DNA of 10,021 bases from Oscillospiraceae bacterium. Its GTDB lineage: Bacteria > Bacillota > Clostridia > Oscillospirales > Ruminococcaceae. Shown here piece by piece: positions 1-6,266 of the stretch (within the stretch, counting starts at the first letter, position 1; each line of letters opens with the position of its first letter). The DNA lies in NCBI GenBank assembly GCA_018110855.1, contig JAGBFZ010000217.1, positions 1 through 10,021 of the forward strand, given 5' to 3'. Made by a program: the position numbers and the translations under genes. The notes under the pieces were generated by a model that worked only from the letters and a program-made list of their open reading frames with translations, had not been told where the DNA came from and did no database searches.

Positions 1-216
1 GTTAGGGTCGTTTGCATTGATGGTGCTTACCAGCTTGTCGATCTCATCGCTTGAGGCAAGCTCCTGCTTGAGCTTATTGCTGGTGTCAACGATGGAATAG
101 GTCTGTGGCTCGGTGATCTTGAGATTGAGAGTCTGTGAAGTATCCTCGGCAACGACTGCCTCTGCCTGAATGACCTCGGATTTCTTCTCTTCTGATGGGG
201 TGAACTGTAATGCCAT
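1..216 (-). CDS. telA: TelA/YceH-family toxic anion resistance protein, N-terminal part (cut by window edge)
   Basis: Only the first 72 codons are visible; the gene runs off the left edge. It starts MALQFTPSEEKK, then has an acidic linker, and ends in IDKLVSTINANDPN. That ending resembles the N-terminal part of TelA proteins, where an 'I..lv..Id.nDp.si..FG' segment precedes the long helical core. The ATG at 216-214 has a GGGAG ribosome binding site lying inside the last codons of the upstream gene, and only 2 bp separate that gene's stop from this start, so the two are probably translationally coupled. The assignment rests mainly on context: the upstream gene is a YceG homologue, and yceG-yceH(telA) is the order in the Bacillus subtilis yceCDEFGH stress operon. 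Family members are soluble, largely helical proteins linked to tellurite, nisin or other envelope stress; their biochemical activity is not settled. The identification is likely but depends on a short fragment. Confidence 0.68.
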   Translation of the reverse strand, partial: MALQFTPSEEKKSEVIQAEAVVAEDTSQTLNLKITEPQTYSIVDTSNKLKQELASSDEIDKLVSTINANDPN

Positions 217-218
217 AA

Positions 219-1799
219 TTATCTCCCTTTCCTGAATAATTTTTTGAAAAGTCCGTTTTTCTGCTTTTGGTATTTCGCCTCATCGGGGGTCTTGAACCGA
301 GGAACCGAAACGTTATATTTAAACTCATTCAGAGTATGAGTCTCGAAAGCGTCATCCGAAACGTAGGCTTCTATATCGCGGTAGCCCGAGGGTGAAAGGA
401 CAAGCACATCAAAGCCAAGATAGGACAGCAGGAGAAGCTGTACACATTCAAGCTTTGAAAACGGCTCCTCGATAGCGTCAACCACAACAAATTTCGGAAT
501 ATCCTTCGTAAAATCGTATTTCTGGAGACTTCTGAGAACAGTTCTGTCCAGATTCAGTCCCACATGGATAATATAAAGCGCTGATTCCTCAGGACTATCA
601 AGCTCTAACATTCCGTCATCAATTGCTGCCTGCATCTTTTCAAAAATCAGCATTTGAAGTGGTTCGGACAGGAAGCCGTATTTATTGAGCGGAGATCTCA
701 TCAGTCCCTCGATATCAAGTCTTGTTCCCGAAAGAAATCGTGAATACGAGGACAGCATACTTGTAGCAGGACGCTTATAAGAAGGCGATTTTATGATGTA
801 TGTGGTGAAGGGCGTTATCATATCCTCAACCTGCCGCCAATAAGCTTTAAGGTCTCCGTCCTCAACGCCGTTTATCTTTGCAAAAATCGTTGGGACAACA
901 ACTCTGTCTCCCCTGACAGCAAAGCCCGAACGGAATTTTGCAGGCTGATCCCAAAGAATGAATATTTCATCAAGGGTAGTTCTCAGAACTGCCGAATCCA
1001 TTTTTTCAAACTGCCTGTCACGGAATATGGTATCTCCTCCATAAAGGGCAGTGTCAAGCTCTCTTTCCGCACTGTATGCCACAGTGCTGATCTTCGCCTT
1101 GACGATCTTTGTGGGAAAAGGCATAACAGGCTTTGACTGAGGAAGCTGAAGCTTTTGCAGCTTATCCGCAAAGGGACAGCGTTCAAACATTGTCAGACAG
1201 CTTTTATCCGGCGAAATGCAGACTATATCAAATCCGCACCGCTGCGCATAGCAAAGAAAGAACACATCATCTGCCGTGGGATTTCCATAATACATTATGA
1301 TGGGAATTTCATCGGACTCTCCTGTTCCCATAGTATTGGCGATAAGGTTCAGCTTATAAACAAGAGCCATTCCCGCTTCAAACATATCCGTCCTGCATAG
1401 GGAAAGCATATCGCCAAGTGCTTTCTGAGCAATAAGAGTACGGTCGGGATCGTTTCTTATTTCGATCATGGAGCAAAGCCCCGAGATCGTTCCTCCCGTT
1501 GTCGTATGGTCTATTCCCGAAAAAGGAAGCCTTTCTTCGGGATTTGGAGGATCAAGAGGAGTATCGAGAAATGTAAAGGGTCTTGATGTCTTTTTTATAT
1601 CGTCTTTAAGCCCGAAAATAAAATTGCTGTAGGCATCTTCATTATCCTCACAGCCGTAAATGAGCATAAAGTAAACAGGTATCATCTGATCCTTGGTAAA
1701 ATGACCGCCTCGGGAAAACAGCCTTGCTGAGTGGTTTTCCAGCAGATCCTCCGTTAGACGGTTCATATCGGCGGAGATAACGTCCACCAGAGTATTCAT
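219..1799 (-). CDS. yceG: YceG-like protein (Ter-associated 'biosynthetic module' family)
   Basis: A 526-residue protein, close to the length of B. subtilis YceG (about 537). No signal peptide or membrane segment is visible, so it should be cytosolic. Two segments look like copies of one Rossmann-like unit: residues 165-198 (IPIIMYYG...GFDIVCISPD) and 434-470 (IPKFVVVD...LGFDVLVLSP). Each has a strand, a helix, then a hydrophobic strand ending in SP. Between them are FAVRGDRVVVPTIFAKINGV (293-312) and other segments typical of the family. The C-terminus is basic (KNGLFKKLFRKGR). In Bacillus the gene lies with terD-, terC- and telA-type genes and belongs to the cell-envelope stress response; Ter-associated families of this type have been proposed to make a small metabolite, with the reaction unknown. 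Here it directly precedes telA. The ATG at 1799 was chosen, with GGCGG 8 nt upstream; an in-frame TTG at 1814 would add five residues. A consensus promoter lies upstream. Confidence 0.82.
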   Translation of the reverse strand: MNTLVDVISADMNRLTEDLLENHSARLFSRGGHFTKDQMIPVYFMLIYGCEDNEDAYSNFIFGLKDDIKKTSRPFTFLDTPLDPPNPEERLPFSGIDHTTTGGTISGLCSMIEIRNDPDRTLIAQKALGDMLSLCRTDMFEAGMALVYKLNLIANTMGTGESDEIPIIMYYGNPTADDVFFLCYAQRCGFDIVCISPDKSCLTMFERCPFADKLQKLQLPQSKPVMPFPTKIVKAKISTVAYSAERELDTALYGGDTIFRDRQFEKMDSAVLRTTLDEIFILWDQPAKFRSGFAVRGDRVVVPTIFAKINGVEDGDLKAYWRQVEDMITPFTTYIIKSPSYKRPATSMLSSYSRFLSGTRLDIEGLMRSPLNKYGFLSEPLQMLIFEKMQAAIDDGMLELDSPEESALYIIHVGLNLDRTVLRSLQKYDFTKDIPKFVVVDAIEEPFSKLECVQLLLLSYLGFDVLVLSPSGYRDIEAYVSDDAFETHTLNEFKYNVSVPRFKTPDEAKYQKQKNGLFKKLFRKGR

Positions 1800-1826
1800 T
1801 ATGATCGCCGCCAATCATGATAATTT

Positions 1827-1842
1827 TGTACTTGAACGTACA
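1827..1842. promoter_or_regulatory. Small palindrome near the yceG transcription start (candidate operator)
   Basis: The 16-bp sequence TGTACTTGAACGTACA has perfect 5-bp arms (TGTAC at 1827-1831, GTACA at 1838-1842) around six bases. It begins about six bases downstream of the -10 box of the yceG promoter, so it covers the predicted transcription start near 1841. That is a usual place for a repressor site. It does not match the Gram-positive LexA consensus well, and no regulator gene is adjacent. The palindrome is seen; its use as an operator is inferred. Confidence 0.35.
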
Positions 1843-1847
1843 TATAA

Positions 1848-1877
1848 ATTATACAATATTATCACATACCGTGTCAA
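1848..1877 (-). promoter_or_regulatory. Sigma-A promoter of yceG-telA, both hexamers perfect consensus
   Basis: Read on the minus strand, TTGACA (1877-1872) and TATAAT (1853-1848) are separated by 18 bp. The bases upstream (about 1880-1920) are very A/T-rich and could act as an UP element. The predicted start is near 1841, giving a leader of about 40 nt before the yceG ATG. The promoter lies just downstream of the leuA terminator, so yceG-telA is a separate unit. A B. subtilis-like sigma-W or sigma-M motif was not recognised. Confidence 0.85.
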
Positions 1878-1925
1878 GTAGAATAACCAATTTTTAATAA
1901 AATTCTTATCTTTATTTTGTAAAGC

Positions 1926-1961
1926 TCTATAAAATGTGCCGCAGAAACTGCTGCGGCACAT
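1926..1961 (-). terminator. Intrinsic terminator of leuA
   Basis: A perfect 11-bp inverted repeat (ATGTGCCGCAG at 1934-1944, CTGCGGCACAT at 1951-1961) with a 6-nt loop starts 9 bp past the leuA stop codon. On the minus strand it is followed by TTTATA, a short and interrupted U tract. The stem is GC-rich and the position is right; the weak tail lowers confidence slightly. Confidence 0.8.
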
Positions 1962-1970
1962 GGAAAAAAC

Positions 1971-3629
1971 TTACTGTACAAGACCGCTGTTATTGATAGC
2001 GGAAACCAGTGCGGATACAGACGCATCAATGATATCAGTCTTTATTCCCGAGCCCCAGAATACGCCCTTGTCTGTTTCAATGCCTACATATGCCACAGCC
2101 TGTGACTGAGATGTGGTCTCCAGAGCGTGCTCCTGATATGTTATGAGAGAATATTTCAGATCAAGGCTGTCCTTGACTGCGTTTGAAACTGCGTCAAGTC
2201 TTCCGTTGCCCACAGCTTCACGGGTGATTATCTTTCCGTTTCTGTTAACGGTAACAGTAGCTGTAATGCCGTTTTTCTGAATAAAGTGAGCTTCATCTAT
2301 CTTGAAATCTGTTTCGATATTAACATATTTGTCCATAAATATCTGCTTTATCTCGGAAGGCATCAGCTCCTTATGGCTGTGGTCGGATACGCTCTTGACC
2401 GCATAGCCGAAGTGCTCACGCATTTTGGGAGGCATATCTATTCCGAACATCTGCTCCATTATGTAGCCGATACCGCCCTTGCCCGACTGAGAGTTGATTC
2501 GGATTACATCCGCTTCGTACTCTCTTCCAACGTCCTTGGGGTCGATGGGGAGATATGGAACGTTCCAATGGTCGGGATCCTTTTCCTCACGCCACTTCAT
2601 GCCCTTGGCAATAGCGTCCTGATGGGAGCCTGAGAATGCCGCAAAAACAAGTCTGCCTGCATAGGGGCTTCTCTCGTTTACCTTCATGCGGGTAACACGC
2701 TCGTAAATTTCCACCAATGACTGCATATCCGAGAAATCCAGCTCTGGATCTACACCCTGAGAATACATATTCATAGCTAATGTTACGATATCCACGTTTC
2801 CTGTTCTTTCGCCGTTGCCGAAGCAGGTTCCCTCAACTCTGTCGCCGCCTGCCAGCAGACCCATTTCAGCATCGGCAACAGCACAGCCGCGGTCATTATG
2901 GGGGTGGAGAGAGATAATAACATTCTCTCTGTCGTGGAGGTTATCGCTCATATATTCGATCTGAGACGCATAAACATGGGGCATGGACAGTTCCACTGTA
3001 ACGGGAAGATTGATGATCACCTTATCATCGGGAGTGGGCTTCCATACATCAATAACGGCGTTGCATATCTTGAGAGCGAACTCAGGCTCGGTTCCTGTAA
3101 AGCTCTCGGGAGAATACTCAAAAATGAAGTTTCCGGGAGTTTTTTCACGATACTCGGCGCAGAGCTTTGCGCCCTCTACGGCTAATTTGATTATATCCTC
3201 CTTGGATTTTTTGAAAACCTGCTCTCTCTGAGCAACGGAAGTGGAATTATAGAGGTGAACAACAGCATTCTTGCAGCCTGACAGAGCCTCAAAGGTCTTT
3301 GCAATAATATGCTCTCTTGCCTGTGTGAGCACCTGAATGCGCACATCATCGGGTATCATATTTCTCTCAATCAGCGCACGGCAGAACTCATACTCAGTCT
3401 CGGAGGCTGCGGGGAATCCGATCTCGATCTCCTTAAAGCCGATCTTAACGAGCTTTTCAAAAAACTCCAGCTTTTCATCTAAGCTCATAGGGATTATGAG
3501 AGCCTGATTTCCGTCTCTAAGATCCACAGAGCACCACATGGGAGCATGGTCGATATATTCCTTCTCTGTCCATTTCATTGACTTTACGGGAGGCATAAAA
3601 TAGCCTCTTGTGTATTTTGATGCATTCAT
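1971..3629 (-). CDS. leuA: 2-isopropylmalate synthase (long form)
   Basis: LeuA condenses acetyl-CoA with 3-methyl-2-oxobutanoate to 2-isopropylmalate, the first committed step of leucine synthesis, in the cytosol. The 552-residue length fits the long-form synthases. The N-terminal HMGL-like TIM barrel carries the catalytic/metal motif DLRDGNQ (36-42), the metal-binding HPHND (242-246), and GNGERTGN (271-278) with the last metal-site Asn. By family comparison the metal ligands are D39, H242, H244 and N278. A linker region follows, then a C-terminal LeuA dimer/regulatory domain (about 440-552), the usual site of leucine feedback inhibition. The ATG at 3629 was chosen because AGGAGGA lies 7 nt upstream; the longer reading from 3692 would overlap a short leader ORF and has no good ribosome binding site. 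Expression is evidently controlled by the T-box leader upstream and ends at the hairpin just past the stop. No other leucine gene is in the window, so leuA appears to be transcribed alone. Confidence 0.97.
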   Translation of the reverse strand: MNASKYTRGYFMPPVKSMKWTEKEYIDHAPMWCSVDLRDGNQALIIPMSLDEKLEFFEKLVKIGFKEIEIGFPAASETEYEFCRALIERNMIPDDVRIQVLTQAREHIIAKTFEALSGCKNAVVHLYNSTSVAQREQVFKKSKEDIIKLAVEGAKLCAEYREKTPGNFIFEYSPESFTGTEPEFALKICNAVIDVWKPTPDDKVIINLPVTVELSMPHVYASQIEYMSDNLHDRENVIISLHPHNDRGCAVADAEMGLLAGGDRVEGTCFGNGERTGNVDIVTLAMNMYSQGVDPELDFSDMQSLVEIYERVTRMKVNERSPYAGRLVFAAFSGSHQDAIAKGMKWREEKDPDHWNVPYLPIDPKDVGREYEADVIRINSQSGKGGIGYIMEQMFGIDMPPKMREHFGYAVKSVSDHSHKELMPSEIKQIFMDKYVNIETDFKIDEAHFIQKNGITATVTVNRNGKIITREAVGNGRLDAVSNAVKDSLDLKYSLITYQEHALETTSQSQAVAYVGIETDKGVFWGSGIKTDIIDASVSALVSAINNSGLVQ

Positions 3630-3648
3630 AATAAAATCCTCCTGTTGA

Positions 3649-3726
3649 TTATTCGGTGCCCTGTCGGGGGCAAGCCGCTGTAATGATATCATGTGAAATT
3701 AGCTTACTTAGGTCACTGCTTAGCAT
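3649..3726 (-). CDS. Possible 25-codon leader peptide with CTA leucine codons, before leuA
   Basis: A short ORF lies between the T-box terminator and leuA. It begins MLSSDLSKLISHD and ends CPRQGTE. An AGGGGG element sits 8 nt upstream of its ATG, a good Shine-Dalgarno position. Its TAA is 5 nt before the leuA AGGAGGA and 19 nt before the leuA start, so a ribosome finishing here would be next to the leuA initiation region. All three of its leucine codons (positions 2, 6 and 9) are CTA, whereas a check of the 31 leucine codons of leuA found no CTA. That bias suggests a leucine-responsive leader peptide. No homologue is recognised, and a chance ORF of this size is possible. Confidence 0.42.
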   Translation of the reverse strand: MLSSDLSKLISHDIITAACPRQGTE

Positions 3727-3741
3727 TTGTACCGCCCCCTT

Positions 3742-3790
3742 TAAAATAAAAAACCCGTCTCACAAAGCCTTATAGCTTTAAGAGACGAGT
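3742..3790 (-). terminator. T-box regulated terminator of the leuA leader
   Basis: On the minus strand, ACTCGTCTC (3790-3782) pairs with GAGACGGGT (3761-3753), with an inner AAAGC/GCTTT helix, and TTTTTTATTTT follows (3752-3742). This is a strong intrinsic terminator. Its 5' arm supplies the ACTCG and TCTC bases that the antiterminator needs, so the two structures exclude each other. Uncharged tRNA should favour read-through into leuA. Confidence 0.92.
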
Positions 3791-4031
3791 AATAATACCC
3801 GTGTTACCACTCTCATTCGTGTACAGATCACTCCATACACCTCTGCCGCATCCATCAATGCGCTTCCCTGTAACGGGAGAAGCCCGTTCAAACCTACTTG
3901 CAATATGCTTTCAGAAGAATGCTCAAGGACGAGTTATAACCGCAGATCAATGCCGCATTACACCAAACTGCGGCTCTCTGCAAATGACGAAGCGGTCTTT
4001 CTTCCTGTCACAGCATTTATACCTATTTACA
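3742..4031 (-). promoter_or_regulatory. Leucine T-box riboswitch (leuA leader)
   Basis: The leader RNA runs from about 4031 to the terminator U tract. Stem I contains AGAGAGC and a distal GCAGTTTGGTG loop region, and then TAACTCGTCC, in which CTC (3933-3931) sits at the specifier position: a leucine codon. A short hairpin with GTGTA/TACAC arms (3840-3819) precedes the T-box. The T-box core GAGAGTGGTAACACGGGT (3814-3797) forms an antiterminator: GAGA (3814-3811) with UCUC (3785-3782), a bulge containing UGGU (3809-3806), and CGGGU (3801-3797) with ACUCG (3790-3786). UGGU pairs with ACCA, matching the A discriminator of tRNA-Leu. So uncharged tRNA-Leu should stabilise antitermination when leucine is short. 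The architecture is read directly; the tRNA specificity follows from T-box rules. The exact start is estimated from the promoter. Confidence 0.93.
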
Positions 4032-4037
4032 TTTTAT

Positions 4038-4066
4038 AGTATATCACAGCATAATAAATTTGTCAA
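4038..4066 (-). promoter_or_regulatory. Sigma-A promoter of the leuA T-box transcript
   Basis: On the minus strand TTGACA (4066-4061) and TATACT (4043-4038) are separated by 17 bp. The -35 box is perfect and the -10 box has one mismatch. Transcription should start near 4031, a few bases before T-box Stem I. Confidence 0.87.
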
Positions 4067-4076
4067 GGGGATTTTG

Positions 4077-4110
4077 AAAAAATTTTCAAGTTACGGAAAA
4101 ACTTTGAAAA
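4077..4110 (-). terminator. A/T-rich hairpin with U tract, possible terminator upstream of the leuA promoter
   Basis: On the minus strand TTTTCAAAGTT (4110-4100) pairs with AACTTGAAAA (4092-4083), with one bulged base, and TTTTTT (4082-4077) follows directly. The layout is that of an intrinsic terminator, but the stem is nearly all A/T. It would end transcripts crossing the 4114-4346 region, just before the leuA promoter. Confidence 0.42.
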
Positions 4111-4113
4111 ATA

Positions 4114-4270
4114 TTGCTCCACCAATTAACCGATGAAAAATTATACGATGAACCGCAGACGAAAGCCTATGAAGAAAACCGCAGGAATATGCGGATATTT
4201 CAAGGTTTTCTGATGACGGATTTCGGCTGCAGAGCAAGCATAAAATTCGGGTAGTTAATTGGGGTAGCAA
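4114..4270. repeat. 157-bp segment bounded by 17-bp imperfect inverted repeats; no gene seen
   Basis: The left end, TTGCTCCACCAATTAAC (4114-4130), pairs with the right end GTTAATTGGGGTAGCAA (4254-4270) at 15 of 17 positions. The inside holds a small CCGCA/TGCGG hairpin and a repeated AACCGCAG (in the 4150-4180 area) but no convincing ORF. On the minus strand the structure is followed by TATTTTTC. Possible readings are a short non-autonomous mobile element, a structured non-coding RNA, or a large terminator-like fold. No clear target-site duplication was found, and no known RNA family was recognised. Confidence 0.5.
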
Positions 4271-4273
4271 CAC

Positions 4274-4320
4274 TATGAGCTTGAACTGTAAATGACTTAC
4301 ATAAACGGTTCAAGCTCATA
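4274..4320. repeat. Long hairpin downstream of the GGDEF gene
   Basis: TATGAGCTTGAAC (4274-4286) and GTTCAAGCTCATA (4308-4320) form a perfect 13-bp inverted repeat. Inside it, TGTAA (4287-4291) and TTACA (4297-4301) extend the stem after a one-sided bulge. It begins 26 bp beyond the GGDEF gene stop. Neither strand has a U tract next to it, so it is not a standard intrinsic terminator, but it may protect or define the 3' end of that mRNA. Confidence 0.55.
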
Positions 4321-4346
4321 CAGAAAATCAATTCCGGTTGTAAATA

Positions 4347-6266
4347 TCACATTTTTCTCATAGCCTTTTTACGGGTCTTTACCTTATACATCTCCTCGTC
4401 CGCAAATGCTGCTATCTGTTCAATAGAATCTGCCTCAGAAGCCTTCATACGATAAAATCCGCAGCTGCAGCCCACCTTGTAAGGGAGGTCGCTTGTGCTG
4501 TTATATTCCTCAAGATCCTTTTCGATACGATCAATAATTTCTTGCATATTATTATCATAGCAGCCGCTCAGAACAGAGCAGAACTCATCTCCGCCCGTAC
4601 GAACATTGACAGAATTTGCAGGCATTGCCTTTGATATCGCCATAGCCGTGCGCAGAATAGCATTGTCCCCTGCCTCATGCCCGTAAAGGTCGTTTATGGG
4701 CTTTAGATTATCAATATCCGAGCAGACAACGATTATGTACGAATCCTCTTTTTTCGCCTTTTCAAGCAGTTTTACACCGAATTTCGACATTCCGCGGCGG
4801 TTAAAAAGCCCTGTTAGCGGGTCTCTGACATACAGATCTTCAAGCTGTTTTACAACCAGCTCCAGCTTCTGGTTCATAAAGAAGCAGCCTGTATTATTTG
4901 AAAGGATCATGAGCCATGTGGCAAAAAGATTGCCATACCCCTTGAATCCCGACGGTTCATATGCGATATATCCCAAAAAGCTGTCCTTGAAATACATAGG
5001 CGAGAATGCAAATGTCACAGGCTTTTCGCCATTCAGAATATCCTCAGGAACCAGCTCTGCCGAAGGAAAATTTCTGCCCACAGGAACTTCACTGCCAAAG
5101 CTGAACATATTCACCATCGTATCGCTGATACCTATGAATGACGAGATTATATCCTCCTTGTTAAGCTCGGAGGTTTCCTTGACAATATTTGAGCAAAGAC
5201 AGATGAACATTCTTTTCAGCTTGAAAAAATTTGCAAAGGAGGCTGATTTGTCAAACAGTGCCGGAGCCTCTGTAACTGCGGCAAAGTCTGTATTCATATA
5301 ATGTATGTCAACGTCAAAACCCTTAGAATCATTTTCATAATTATAATTATCGTTCATGAAGTCGTATGTCTGCTTCTTTTCCCTGGCAACGCAGCTACAG
5401 GACTGCATGATCACCATTTCAGAGTCTATCTCAACGATTTCTTCTGTTTGTTTCCCATTCCATATATCAGAAATTATCTCAACAGCTGTGGAACCTGCTC
5501 TGACAAAGCTGCGTCGGACAGATGTAAGAGTAGGTGAATATTTTTCACAGTCTCCGATTCCGTCAAAGCCTGTAACAATAATATCCTCCGGGATCCTGAA
5601 TCCCTTTTCCTGAAGATGATCCATGCAGAAAATCGCCATAGTATCGCTGGCGCAGACGATCGCCTGAGGAATATCGCCCGAGCTTATAAACTGCTCCGTA
5701 CATTCTCTTGCTTTCTTCCAGAATTCGCCGTAAGCTATCCTGCTTTCCTCAATGGGGATATTATGCTCAGTCAGAACCTTCTTATATCCCGCAAGACGCT
5801 CCTCTGTCTGAAGATTTCCGGGAAATCCGCCAATAAAGTTAATTTTTGTAAGCCCATGATCCTCTACAAGATGGCGGACAACATATTCCATTGCATTCTT
5901 GTCGCTGAGGATCACATTTCTGAAAAGTTTATGAGGAGGATCATTCACATTGACCACAGGAATATTTTTTTCAGATGCCTTGCCTGCCACCTCATAAATA
6001 ATTTTCTCCTCAATAAGTGAATCTCCGAGAATAATTATTCCGTCAATAACATCATAATTTATAAGACGGAATATCTCCTCCTCGCCTCTTACCACACTCT
6101 CGGGAAGAACCCTGTTCATATTAAGCGAGGGACGCTGTGTCAGAGTCGCAAAGATCAGAAGATTTATATCAAGCTCAGCACATTTATCATTTATTCCCAT
6201 TACAACTCTGCTTTCATATTCCCAGTTGTAACCAGTAACACAAACTGCAATATTTTTTCTTTTCAT
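4347..6266 (-). CDS. Cytoplasmic LacI/PBP1-type sensor fused to a GGDEF diguanylate cyclase domain
   Basis: A 639-residue protein with no signal peptide or membrane segment. Residues 4-290 form a LacI/PBP1-like ligand-binding domain: the opening NIAVCVTGYNWEYESRVVMGI, IDGIIILG (74-81), INFIGG (142-147), AIVCASDTMAIF (202-213) and GFDGIGD...SPTLTSVRR (233-252), the usual LacI-family end. No helix-turn-helix precedes it. Residues 290-470 include a CSC motif and an unassigned region. Residues 477-639 are a GGDEF domain: DPLTGLFNRRG (482-492), metal-binding SDIDNLKPIND (516-526) and an intact RTGGDEF (556-562). It should therefore make cyclic di-GMP from two GTP, with the sensor domain responding to a small, perhaps sugar-like, cytosolic ligand. 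The RxxD inhibitory site is replaced by PANS, so classical product inhibition is unlikely. The ATG at 6266 was chosen because GGGAGG lies 7 nt upstream; 19 further in-frame codons lack a site. The gene has its own promoter and stands alone. Confidence 0.9.
   Translation of the reverse strand: MKRKNIAVCVTGYNWEYESRVVMGINDKCAELDINLLIFATLTQRPSLNMNRVLPESVVRGEEEIFRLINYDVIDGIIILGDSLIEEKIIYEVAGKASEKNIPVVNVNDPPHKLFRNVILSDKNAMEYVVRHLVEDHGLTKINFIGGFPGNLQTEERLAGYKKVLTEHNIPIEESRIAYGEFWKKARECTEQFISSGDIPQAIVCASDTMAIFCMDHLQEKGFRIPEDIIVTGFDGIGDCEKYSPTLTSVRRSFVRAGSTAVEIISDIWNGKQTEEIVEIDSEMVIMQSCSCVAREKKQTYDFMNDNYNYENDSKGFDVDIHYMNTDFAAVTEAPALFDKSASFANFFKLKRMFICLCSNIVKETSELNKEDIISSFIGISDTMVNMFSFGSEVPVGRNFPSAELVPEDILNGEKPVTFAFSPMYFKDSFLGYIAYEPSGFKGYGNLFATWLMILSNNTGCFFMNQKLELVVKQLEDLYVRDPLTGLFNRRGMSKFGVKLLEKAKKEDSYIIVVCSDIDNLKPINDLYGHEAGDNAILRTAMAISKAMPANSVNVRTGGDEFCSVLSGCYDNNMQEIIDRIEKDLEEYNSTSDLPYKVGCSCGFYRMKASEADSIEQIAAFADEEMYKVKTRKKAMRKM

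Noticed and set aside
3630..3692. Longer leuA start adding 21 residues
   Set aside because: No ribosome binding site fits that start, the added residues are unlike LeuA, and the ATG at 3629 has an excellent AGGAGGA.
3801..4136. Plus-strand ORF of 111 codons across the T-box region
   Set aside because: It is antisense to a complete T-box leader and its promoter, which fully explain the sequence.
4091..4273. Minus-strand ORF of 60 codons in the gap between the GGDEF gene and leuA
   Set aside because: It spans the inverted-repeat segment, has no convincing ribosome binding site, and its ends follow the repeat rather than a protein-like pattern.
4237..4300. Possible promoter (TTTACA plus TGCTAC) driving a small RNA from the 4114-4270 segment
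   Set aside because: The -10 candidate matches the consensus poorly, so it gives no real support for an independent transcript.
4696..5301. Plus-strand ORF of 201 codons inside the GGDEF gene
   Set aside because: Antisense to a clear coding sequence; the serine-rich, low-information translation is typical of a shadow frame.
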